Source: Opitutaceae bacterium (GTDB lineage Bacteria; Verrucomicrobiota; Verrucomicrobiia; Opitutales; Opitutaceae). Taken from it: DNA of 64,000 bases. The stretch covers positions 234,355-298,354 of the forward strand of contig JACKPU010000004.1 in NCBI GenBank assembly GCA_024233285.1, given 5' to 3'. The number at the start of each line of letters is the position of its first letter. Within the stretch, counting starts at the first letter, position 1. Under the pieces are notes generated by a model. It ran no database searches, was not told the origin of the DNA, and saw nothing but the letters and a program-made list of their open reading frames with translations. The position numbers and the translations under genes are program-made. Of this stretch, positions 35,066-42,216 are shown in pieces.

Positions 35066-35657
35066 TGCCGGTGTCCTTAGTCAGCCGGTAAACGGCCGAT
35101 GGCTCATCTGCCAAGTCTGGAAGCTTTTCGTCCAGATATTTCGTAACCAGGCCGGTAAGGTAGTCTAGCTCGCCGGAGGTTAGTGCTCGGCCGCGTGCGA
35201 TCCCGTGCCAATACTCGGTGCAGCGCCGGCAGCAGGTTGCCGTGGCATGCTGGGCGTTCCAGATTGGATTGTTTGAATCCTCGAGCATCGGGGTTTGCGT
35301 GCCGTCGCGGAACGGGTGGGCGGGGCCGATAGATTGTTTTAGTCGCTTACGAGCGGCGGCGTGTAGACCGATCCGTCCCTTGCGACGCGCATAGCTCTGC
35401 GCATCCTCACCTGCTGGAAGCTGCATGAAATAAGTTCGGACGAATTCGTGACCTAGCGATGCAAAGGTGTTCTCCACATCGCCAGGTGCGCGCTGTTGCA
35501 CACGTTGCCAATCGACAGGATCGGCTCCACAGGCTTGGCACGTGCCTGCGGCGAAATTTGATACGGTTCTGGCAGTTACCCTAAAGCAGTGGAGGCCGTT
35601 GTTACAGTCGGAATCTCCGCAGCGGATCTTTAGTTTCTTTCTTTCCGGCTTGGCCAT
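35058..35657 (-). CDS. DUF4186-domain protein with N-terminal zinc-binding extension
   Basis: Product of 199 aa. Residues 115-175 match DUF4186: PFRDGTQTPM, then NPIWNAQHATATCCRRCTEY and WHGIARGRALT (Cys142, Cys143, Cys146, Trp150, His151). The N-terminus adds CGDSDCNNGLHCF (Cys13, 18, 24) and CQAC (Cys40, 43), likely a zinc ribbon that is not part of the usual short DUF4186 protein. Role unknown; the cysteine-rich block suggests metal or nucleic-acid binding. Three bp after the XRE-ImmA gene and overlapping the radical SAM start. Confidence 0.75.
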   Translation of the reverse strand: MAKPERKKLKIRCGDSDCNNGLHCFRVTARTVSNFAAGTCQACGADPVDWQRVQQRAPGDVENTFASLGHEFVRTYFMQLPAGEDAQSYARRKGRIGLHAAARKRLKQSIGPAHPFRDGTQTPMLEDSNNPIWNAQHATATCCRRCTEYWHGIARGRALTSGELDYLTGLVTKYLDEKLPDLADEPSAVYRLTKDTGNE

Positions 35658-35660
35658 GGT

Positions 35661-37106
35661 TCATGCCTCCGAGACGGACCGAACAATTAAGTCACGGTCG
35701 ATTGGATTGAGTTGTTTGAGATCGATTCGCTTGAGTAATTCATTGCGCACTACATCGAACGGACTCGGTCCGGAGGATTGAAGGTTCTGCGCGGCACCCC
35801 ACCAATCATTCCCTTGCTCGTCCAAGCGGTGGGCAAGGTGATTGGCGAGCATCCCAGCATGCACGTGAAATCGTGCGGCGACCACGGGGACGGTTTCCTT
35901 CAACCGCTGCAGTTTGCCATGAGAGGCAATCTCACACGCCTCCTCGATTTGTACCAATCGGTCCTCATCGCCGAACGCAGCTTCCTGAGCCCATTCGTTA
36001 GCCTCATCTTCAGCGGTGATATCGGCATCGTTTTGCTGAATTGGTTGTGGCTCGATGATAGTCCCTTCGGCATGTACGTGTCCGCGTGCCACATGACCAA
36101 GTTCGTGCAGTAGGTCGTAGATCCACCGCGCCTCTAGCTCGGCGCTTTGCTTTAACACGACGACACAGCGTCCATCGATTTCCCATACGGCACCATGAAA
36201 GCCACCAGCAACACGAAGCGGCACAACCGCGATACCGTGGCTCCACGCATAGGCCACCAATGCATCCAGGGATAGAGGCTGGGTTTCAAGCTGGAGATCC
36301 TTGCGCAGTTCTTCGGAAGAGCGGGGAAAGGACAAGTCGGGCGGAGTGATCCACGCGCTTGAAACCAAAGCTGCGAGATAGTTAGCGAATATGGCCTGCG
36401 CATGGACGGCAATGGCGCGTGCGGTGGCCGGAATCTTGAATCGTGCGGTAGCGGCTGCGGTGAGCGACGGCTGCAGATTCTCCATCGCGAGCAGTTTCTC
36501 GGCAGGAATGGCGACAAATCGTTCCAATAAATTGGCAGCGCGAAAAGCGGCCGTGAAAAGCTCTTCCGCAGGGTTGGCGGATAGAAGTGTCTCCGCAAGG
36601 TCTGGCGGAGTTAGCCTTCGCAGCAGGTCCTTGGTTATACCGACTTTAGTGAGATTATTTAGGAAGCCGGAGACGGAAAAGTTACGCGTCGGTACAAATA
36701 CCTCTTCTCTAGTAGTAACTTCGAGTGCGTTCGCGACCTTGGCCAATGCCTGAAGACTGGCGTTGGCGTAGTCGTTGCCTTCCCAGCGCTGAACTTGCTG
36801 CTCGGGCAGGTCGAGGCGTTTGGCCAATTGATTTTGAGTGAGGCCTTGCGCAATACGGGCGCGGATCAGTGCGCGGGGCAGGCCTACCAAACCTTGAGAT
36901 TGTATCACCCCGACATTCCCAGTCCTGAGGCGCTCATATTCAGCAATATCAGATTCCAAAGTTTCAAGTTGGCTCGCGACGCCGTCGCGTGCTGCCAGAT
37001 CTAACAACGGATCACCGTGTGAGGAGGATTTCGCCAGCTCGAGCGCAGTGCGAAACTCTGCCACCTTAGATTTACTGATGCGGTACTGTCGGTCGTTCTT
37101 AATCAT
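35661..37106 (-). CDS. XRE-family regulator fused to ImmA/IrrE metallopeptidase
   Basis: Product of 481 aa. HTH_XRE at about residues 76-130 (RIAQGLTQNQLAKRLDLPEQ, QRWEGNDYANASLQALAKVA). A long helical linker follows, then a zinc peptidase motif LLHELGHVARGH (His334, Glu335, His338) of the ImmA/IrrE (DUF955) family. Such proteins are repressors that are inactivated by cleavage or that cut a partner in response to DNA damage or phage. Second gene of the operon, 9 bp after the DUF6932 gene, and the likely binder of the palindromic operator at 37561-37584. Confidence 0.9.
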   Translation of the reverse strand: MIKNDRQYRISKSKVAEFRTALELAKSSSHGDPLLDLAARDGVASQLETLESDIAEYERLRTGNVGVIQSQGLVGLPRALIRARIAQGLTQNQLAKRLDLPEQQVQRWEGNDYANASLQALAKVANALEVTTREEVFVPTRNFSVSGFLNNLTKVGITKDLLRRLTPPDLAETLLSANPAEELFTAAFRAANLLERFVAIPAEKLLAMENLQPSLTAAATARFKIPATARAIAVHAQAIFANYLAALVSSAWITPPDLSFPRSSEELRKDLQLETQPLSLDALVAYAWSHGIAVVPLRVAGGFHGAVWEIDGRCVVVLKQSAELEARWIYDLLHELGHVARGHVHAEGTIIEPQPIQQNDADITAEDEANEWAQEAAFGDEDRLVQIEEACEIASHGKLQRLKETVPVVAARFHVHAGMLANHLAHRLDEQGNDWWGAAQNLQSSGPSPFDVVRNELLKRIDLKQLNPIDRDLIVRSVSEA

Positions 37107-37115
37107 ACAGCCTCC

Positions 37116-37550
37116 TTAAAGGTTGAGGCCGACGATGCCCTTGAGCTCATCGGTATTTTTATCGTGTTGAAAAAAGTCGAGGAACACGCGTTGGGGCGGT
37201 CCCAGTTTGGCGACCGCCTGACAAAGGAACAGTTCTCCCAAATACTTCGCCTTCTGCGCAGCGCGATCGTTCTTGAAGTCCAGAAGGACGGGATCCAATC
37301 GCGCGGAATTCACGCCAGCTGTATCCCAGCATCCGTCATAGTCCGAGGGGTACACTTTTGCGGTAACAAAGCTGCCGTCGAGGTACAGCGTATGGCATCC
37401 TGCAGTACGGAGAGCGTCACATGCGCGTTCGAGTCCGCTCAGCAAGCGAGCTCGATGGGGGTTAATGCCATAGCGCGCAACCAGTTCGTCCCACTTTGCC
37501 CAGTGGATGCCGGGAGGTAGTAACCCTGCAGGTGTGAACGTGGGAATCAT
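37116..37550 (-). CDS. DUF6932-like nucleotidyltransferase-fold protein
   Basis: Product of 144 aa from the ATG at 37550 (MIPTFTPAGLLPPGIHWAKW); the longer frame would begin inside the operator. LPPGIH at the start and LYLDGSFVTAKVYPSDYDGC (GSF at 59-61, D-x-D at 70-72) fit the minimal nucleotidyltransferase fold of DUF6932, with the GS and DxD residues that bind metal and nucleotide. It is the first gene of the operon and forms a toxin-antitoxin-like pair with the XRE-ImmA protein, although no such role is proven. Confidence 0.75.
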   Translation of the reverse strand: MIPTFTPAGLLPPGIHWAKWDELVARYGINPHRARLLSGLERACDALRTAGCHTLYLDGSFVTAKVYPSDYDGCWDTAGVNSARLDPVLLDFKNDRAAQKAKYLGELFLCQAVAKLGPPQRVFLDFFQHDKNTDELKGIVGLNL

Positions 37551-37560
37551 AAGGCGATAA

Positions 37561-37584
37561 CAACACAACACAAATGTTGTGTTG
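37561..37584. promoter_or_regulatory. perfect palindromic operator before the seven-gene operon
   Basis: CAACACAACA, four bases, TGTTGTGTTG: 10-bp perfect arms. It lies 10 bp upstream of the DUF6932 start codon, so a bound repressor would block transcription or initiation. The XRE-ImmA protein encoded second in the operon is the obvious candidate for autoregulation. Confidence 0.75.
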
Positions 37585-38183
37585 AATCAAGTGCATTTTT
37601 TCCCTCTTAAGATAGTTTCGTGGTACCATTGAATCACTGTTACTCACCAGTAGGGGAGCCGGCATTACCTTTTCCGTCCGATGGTAGCTGACAGCCACTC
37701 AAATGCGTCCATGATGTTTTCTACCGGATGGCGAGAATACGCTACGGGTCGATAAAGACAGAATAAGCAAATCCCGCCCGGCTTTTGCAGGCAAAGGGCC
37801 CGTGGTTCTCGTAACACTAATTGTTTTTACGCCCTGAGGGCAATCTTTCCTGTATGCGAAGCGGAGATTATGACCATTGTTCCAAAGGCCCGTGCCAGCG
37901 GAGCATGATGATACCTAAGAAGTCGACGCTTGGTGATTTCGCGCTCTCAGAACTCGTCACCGTGAACGATTTTGTGTGGCGGCGTAGTGTCGGGGCCCAC
38001 GGCGACGCCCCTCAGCCAAGGGAAGAGTCCGTCCTTTCCTTCATTAGCGTCACAAACATGGCGGTTGGTTTCTCTCATATGTCGTGCGAACCCTAAGGTG
38101 TGATCTAGTTTTTTGGCAGCCGAGACGTCGGGCGGTTTGGCGAACAAGGACTTCGTGCCGCCTTCAACGCGCAGGTTCAGGCG
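37585..38183. other. intergenic region, no supported gene
   Basis: About 600 bp. Short frames on both strands (about 90 aa plus near 37821-38096; about 66 aa minus near 37947-38147) have no start-site support or family resemblance. The region may hold the promoter of the seven-gene operon at its left end and decayed sequence elsewhere. Confidence 0.4.
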
Positions 38184-38726
38184 CTAATTAACGACCATCG
38201 CCTCCCTTAATTCGCCACCCTTTTTCATCGGCACATTCCAACGGACAAATAGCGGGGCGAAGCCGGGAAGCTCGAATATCAGAGCGGCAGCCGGTGGCAT
38301 ACTCGGAACATCCACCACCACACCGAGCCATTGCTGGTTCTTCTCCAAAGTGGCGGCCTTTATGATGCCTTTGCCAACCATGTGGTCGGAGCCCGGAATA
38401 AAGTCAGCCTCACCGAAAGTCATAGCTCCCCGCACAGGAAGCGTCTGGGCAAACAAATACTGTGTAAGTAGGGCGGAGGTAACGATGAACGAGGCCACGG
38501 CCGCTTCGCTCAAATCCCGAGACGCCAGAACGAACGTGTCAGAGAATGAAAACACATGAGGTGGTTTTTCATTCAGGGAAGGGAGACCATTTTGCACGCC
38601 ACCCCACTGGGCCAGCTGGATGGATTGCCTGGCAACCCGAACACGATTGATCATCTCTGCCAGCGATTTTGATTCAACCATCGCGGCGAATCCAAGAATA
38701 TCGAGAAAAGTTATGTATCGCTGCAT
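38184..38726 (-). CDS. nucleotide-cyclase-like FLDILGF family protein
   Basis: Product of 180 aa: RYITFLDILGF (Asp9) and VFSFSDTFVLAS (Asp63) are the two metal-Asp positions of a class III cyclase-like fold, with PVRGAMTFGEADF and KGIIKAATLEKNQQWLGVVVD in the expected later strands. Proteins of this group are often annotated only as hypothetical. It is shorter than true adenylate cyclases and the substrate-specifying residues are not identifiable. No effector gene lies next to it, so a signalling role is speculation. Stands alone between the defence-like operon and the tRNA-Asn. Confidence 0.55.
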   Translation of the reverse strand: MQRYITFLDILGFAAMVESKSLAEMINRVRVARQSIQLAQWGGVQNGLPSLNEKPPHVFSFSDTFVLASRDLSEAAVASFIVTSALLTQYLFAQTLPVRGAMTFGEADFIPGSDHMVGKGIIKAATLEKNQQWLGVVVDVPSMPPAAALIFELPGFAPLFVRWNVPMKKGGELREAMVVN

Positions 38727-38780
38727 AAGGGCTTCAAACTAGTCAGTGGAGATTCCTCGAACAATTGTGTATTTAAGCTA

Positions 38781-38955
38781 TTAGGACGGCAGGAGGGAGA
38801 CTTTTTTGAAGCCATTTGTGCAGTAGCGCACAATGGCGGTGGGGTCGGGTAGGCTCCGGAACACTTGCGGCTCGATCCAATACAAGTCGAAGGGGGTCAG
38901 GTACTGGGAGAATACTTCAAACGATGAATGCTTAGCACGGAAAGGGCAGGGTATG
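38781..38955 (-). pseudogene. possible 3' remnant of a decayed gene
   Basis: A minus-strand frame with no start codon reads FEVFSQYLTPFDLYWIEPQV and VFRSLPDPTAIVRYC, then ends at TAA (38781-38783). It has protein-like composition but stops 58 codons upstream. The only support is that it looks coding; no family recognised. Confidence 0.3.
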
Positions 38956-39076
38956 AATTACACAATCTGGTGCCACGCGCTCTGCCAAAATTCTACCGAA
39001 ACGGAGCAATAGAATTTTCCCGGTAAGTGTCTTTGGAATTTGATTAGCCCTGAAAACCCGAGATAGACATCGCTGG

Positions 39077-39176
39077 TTGCGAACTAATTGAAAGATCGGG
39101 AAAATTTAAAAATGTGTTTCCCATTTGCCACTAAGATCTTCCGTAACAATTTTCCCGATCTCAAAATAGTTCGCAA
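39077..39176. repeat. long imperfect inverted repeat beside tRNA-Asn
   Basis: Left arm 39077-39106 and right arm 39148-39176 pair as TTGCGAACTA plus GATCGGGAAAATT blocks (10 and 13 bp perfect) with a few differences between them and a 41-bp centre. A third AATTTTCCCG word occurs at 39013-39022. The repeat begins 12 bp beyond the tRNA 3' end, where accessory DNA meets core chromosome. Arm-type integrase sites, a MITE-like element, or a terminator structure are possible. Confidence 0.55.
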
Positions 39177-39187
39177 TTTGAGGAAAA

Positions 39188-39262
<75 letters not shown>

Positions 39263-39448
39263 GTGGAGAAAAAGTGGGGTTGAAAAACAGAGCTGGGCGG
39301 AGGGTTGTCAATGCTGCTTTTGTGTTAATCTAACGAAAATGTCGGCCATGACAAAGTTTTGATTGCCTTGGGAGGCGCACTTGCATCTCATCTTCCTCTT
39401 TTCCATTACGCCTGCCCTCATTTCCGGGGCGACAGGGGTATACAAAAC

Positions 39449-40138
39449 ATGAGCGAATATACACTGAATACCAAGGCACGCGCCCAGAAGGGCCGCAGTG
39501 CATCACGCCGCCTGCGCAAGGCGAACTGCATTCCCGCGATTCTTTACGGGAAACACACCAAGCCCGAGGGGCTGGCCGTCGATACGCCCGAATTTACCCG
39601 TTTGCTGAAGGCGGTCGCGGGTCGTGCGGTGTTGGTCGAGTTGAACATCGAAGGCCGCAACGAGAAGGCACTTTCCTTTCTGCAGGAAATCCAACGCGAC
39701 CCGATCACCGATCGCTTCCTGCACGTTGACTTTCAAGAGGTCAAAGCTGACGAGAAGATCGAAATCGACGTGCCGGTTCGCTCCAAGGGCGAATCAGTAG
39801 GCGTTAAGAGCCAGAACGGCGTGCTCGAGATTTTGGCCCACGAACTCCGCGTCCGTTGCTTGCCGAAGGACCTGCCGGCGATCATCGAGGTGGACGTGAC
39901 GGAGCTGGAGGTCGGCGAGGTGATCAAAGTTTCCGAATTGCCCGTGATTGCCGGTGTCGAGTTTCTCGACCACAAGGGCCATCCGGTCATCTCCTGTGTG
40001 GAGCCGGTTGAAGAGGTCGCCTCGGCCGCCGCTCCGACCGCCGCTGCGGCTGCGCCTGCCGCCGGCGCTGCGACTCCCGCCGCCGCTCCGGCGGGTGAAG
40101 CCGCCAAGGCCCCCGCCGCCGCTTCGGCCAAAAAGTAA
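39449..40138 (+). CDS. rplY: 50S ribosomal protein L25/CTC family
   Basis: Product of 229 aa. The start at 39449 (MSEYTLNTKARAQKGRSASR) fits L25 proteins, which begin with a short lead to KGASRRLR. The N-terminal domain binds 5S rRNA (CIPAILYGKHTKPEGLAVD). A second TL5-like domain (VDVPVRSKGESVGVKSQNGV) makes it the long CTC form, and the last 40 residues are Ala/Pro-rich. First gene of the core run after the tRNA-Asn and followed by a terminator. Confidence 0.95.
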   Translation: MSEYTLNTKARAQKGRSASRRLRKANCIPAILYGKHTKPEGLAVDTPEFTRLLKAVAGRAVLVELNIEGRNEKALSFLQEIQRDPITDRFLHVDFQEVKADEKIEIDVPVRSKGESVGVKSQNGVLEILAHELRVRCLPKDLPAIIEVDVTELEVGEVIKVSELPVIAGVEFLDHKGHPVISCVEPVEEVASAAAPTAAAAAPAAGAATPAAAPAGEAAKAPAAASAKK

Positions 40139-40144
40139 GTTTCC

Positions 40145-40183
40145 CCGGCGCTTGGCCGCTTGACGCGGTCACGCGCCGGTTTT
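40145..40183 (+). terminator. rho-independent terminator after rplY
   Basis: CCGGCGC (40145-40151) pairs with GCGCCGG (40173-40179), followed by TTTTG. It ends about 14 bp before the pth start. Confidence 0.7.
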
Positions 40184-40196
40184 GTTCTTTGAGACC

Positions 40197-40796
40197 ATGT
40201 CCATTACGCTCGTTGCCGGACTCGGCAATCCGGGCCGAGAATATCAAGATACCCGCCACAACCTTGGTTGGATGGTGATTGATGCCTGGGCCCGTGAAAA
40301 GGGACTGAATTGGGAATATGTTTCCCGGTTCGAGGCAGACGTTGCCAAATGGAGCAGGCCGGATCGTCCGGTTTGCTACTTTGCCAAGCCACTCACCTAC
40401 ATGAATAACAGCGGCCGGTCTTTAGCAGCCTGGGCACGTTTTCATAAGTTGGAGACTGCGTCGGTCGCGGTGGTGTATGACGAATACACCCTCGATCTTG
40501 GCCGCATGAAAGTCACGACCTCGGGCAGCGCCGGAGGCCACAACGGGGTGGAGAGCATCTTGCGCCTATTGGGTGACGGTTTCGTTCGTTATCGGATTGG
40601 CATCGGCCCCAAGCAACCCCGGCAGATGGACTTGAAGGACTTCGTGCTCGGCAAATTCACGCCGGAACAACACACTCAACTCACTCAATCGCTTCCCACT
40701 TTTACCAAAGGCCTCGACCTGCTCCTCGATCAAGGAGTCGAGCGAGCCATGAACACACTCAACCGCAGAGACCCACATGAACCAGACCAACCGTAA
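40197..40796 (+). CDS. pth: peptidyl-tRNA hydrolase
   Basis: Product of 199 aa from ATG 40197 (MSITLVAGLGNPGREYQDTR). Signature residues: GNPG..Y..TRHN with catalytic His, FAKPLTYMNNSG, VVYDEYTLDLG (catalytic Asp), and SAGGHNGVESIL. It releases tRNA from stalled peptidyl-tRNA and is essential. An unlike-family note: YDEY replaces the more common HDD/YDD. Its last 20 bases overlap the rpsF start. Confidence 0.95.
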   Translation: MSITLVAGLGNPGREYQDTRHNLGWMVIDAWAREKGLNWEYVSRFEADVAKWSRPDRPVCYFAKPLTYMNNSGRSLAAWARFHKLETASVAVVYDEYTLDLGRMKVTTSGSAGGHNGVESILRLLGDGFVRYRIGIGPKQPRQMDLKDFVLGKFTPEQHTQLTQSLPTFTKGLDLLLDQGVERAMNTLNRRDPHEPDQP

Positions 40797-41073
40797 CTAC
40801 CGCGCCACCTTTATTCTCGATAATCGGGGCAAGGAAGACTCCATTGCCGAAATCATCGATGAAGTGAAGGCGGAGATCACCGCCCTCCAAGGTGAGATCG
40901 CCGCTGTCGAGGAACTCGGCAAGCGTGATTTCACGCGCGTGACCAACCCGAAGTTTTCCGGCGCCCCCTACGTGCAGATCACCTACAGCGCCCCCGGCGA
41001 TGTCCCGGCCCAATTGCACGAGCGTCTTCGCCTCAACCAAAACGTCTATCGCGTCTTCATCCAGTCGGTCTGA
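40777..41073 (+). CDS. rpsF: 30S ribosomal protein S6
   Basis: Product of 98 aa: RNYRATFILDNRGKEDSIAE and a later strand GAPYVQITYSAPGDVPAQL then RVFIQSV, the ferredoxin-like fold of bS6. It forms the usual rpsF-ssb-rplI neighbourhood although rpsR (S18) is absent between ssb and rplI here. Overlaps pth by 20 bp. Confidence 0.92.
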   Translation: MNQTNRNYRATFILDNRGKEDSIAEIIDEVKAEITALQGEIAAVEELGKRDFTRVTNPKFSGAPYVQITYSAPGDVPAQLHERLRLNQNVYRVFIQSV

Positions 41074-41106
41074 TTTCAGACCGGTGGGTTTGGCGCCACA
41101 AGCAGC

Positions 41107-41565
41107 ATGGCAAATTTCAACAAAGTTTACCTCATCGGCAATCTAACCCGTGACCCGGAGCTGCGCGTCACGCCCAAGGGCACGGCGATCTGTCAGTTCG
41201 GCCTCGCGGTCAACCGCCAGTTCAAGGACGAATCGGGCTCGGTGCGCGACGAAACCACATTTGTTGATATCGAAGCCTGGGGCCGCCAAGGCGAGACGAT
41301 CTCCAAATACTGCACCAAAGGGCGTCCGTTGTTTGTCGAGGGCCGGTTGAAATTCGACCAATGGGAGGACAAAGCCTCCGGACAAAAACGCAGCCGCCTG
41401 AAGGTCGTGCTTGAAGGCTTCCAATTCCTCGGCGGTCGCGGTGAAGGTGGCGGTGATTCCGGTCCTTCCGAACAAAATTACGAGCGCAACTCGCCGCCGA
41501 CCCGCGGCAATTCCCGTCCGGTTTCCAATGAGCCCGACGGCGTCGATGAAGACGTTCCGTTCTGA
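41107..41565 (+). CDS. ssb: single-stranded DNA-binding protein
   Basis: Product of 152 aa with OB fold: KVYLIGNLTRDPELRVTPKG, VDIEAWGRQGETISKY, GRPLFVEGRLKFDQWEDK. A Gly-rich linker and the acidic C-terminal tip DEDVPF, used to recruit partner proteins, close the protein. Sits in the conserved rpsF-ssb-rplI order. Confidence 0.97.
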   Translation: MANFNKVYLIGNLTRDPELRVTPKGTAICQFGLAVNRQFKDESGSVRDETTFVDIEAWGRQGETISKYCTKGRPLFVEGRLKFDQWEDKASGQKRSRLKVVLEGFQFLGGRGEGGGDSGPSEQNYERNSPPTRGNSRPVSNEPDGVDEDVPF

Positions 41566-41603
41566 TCCCACTCATCAATTTAAATCCTAAACCTACCCAT
41601 CCC

Positions 41604-42086
41604 ATGGCATACAGTGAAGTGCTCCTAGTTAAACCCGTCGACGGCCTCGGCGGCGAGGGCGACCAAGTCAAAGTTCGCGCCGGTTACGCGCGCAATTTTC
41701 TGCTCCCGCGCAGCATTGCGGTGCCGGTTACCAAGGCCAACCGCAAGCAGATCGAGTCGTTGAAGAAACGCCGCGCCGAGCGCGAAGCGCAGGAATTGTC
41801 CGGCGCACAAGAGCTCGCGAAGAAGATCTCCGCCACCTCGATCGCCTTCGCGGTCAAGACCGGTGAAGGCGGCAAGATGTTCGGTGCGATCACCGCGACC
41901 GACATCCACGACAAACTGGTGGAAGCCGGTGTCGAGCTCGACAAGAAGCGCATCCACCTGCACACCCCGGTCAAGACCCTCGGCAAGCACACGGTCAAGA
42001 TCAAGCTGCACGCCGACGTATCGGTGGAGATCGCTTTCGACATCGTTTCCGAAAACCCGATCGTCGAAGCCGAGGAAAGCAATTAA
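41604..42086 (+). CDS. rplI: 50S ribosomal protein L9
   Basis: Product of 160 aa. The N-terminal signature EVLLVKPVDGLGGEGDQVKV then VRAGYARNFLLPRSIA is diagnostic. A long connecting helix (QIESLKKRRAEREAQELSGA) leads to the C-terminal rRNA-binding domain ending with the usual VSEN-type tail. A terminator follows 21 bp after the stop. Confidence 0.97.
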   Translation: MAYSEVLLVKPVDGLGGEGDQVKVRAGYARNFLLPRSIAVPVTKANRKQIESLKKRRAEREAQELSGAQELAKKISATSIAFAVKTGEGGKMFGAITATDIHDKLVEAGVELDKKRIHLHTPVKTLGKHTVKIKLHADVSVEIAFDIVSENPIVEAEESN

Positions 42087-42107
42087 CCGGTTTGTTTCGT
42101 CTAACCC

Positions 42108-42144
42108 CCAAGGCCGCGTCCCACTGACGCGGCCTTGGCGTTTT
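42108..42144 (+). terminator. rho-independent terminator after rplI
   Basis: Perfect 12-bp stem CCAAGGCCGCGT (42108-42119) and ACGCGGCCTTGG (42127-42138) with a 7-base loop and a CGTTTT tail; separates the rpsF-ssb-rplI unit from dnaB. Confidence 0.85.
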
Positions 42145-42216
42145 GTGAATCGAATGTTTAAAAGCGAGTATTGCGGGTGGACGCTCGGCCGGCCCTAATT
42201 CCGGGGCTTGTTTCCC

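Noticed and set aside
37821..38147. Small frames on both strands in the gap before the cyclase-like gene
   Set aside because: No start-site support, no family resemblance, strands contradict each other.
38184..38726. Pycsar-type cyclase defence call
   Set aside because: No membrane or other effector gene is beside it and the protein is short.
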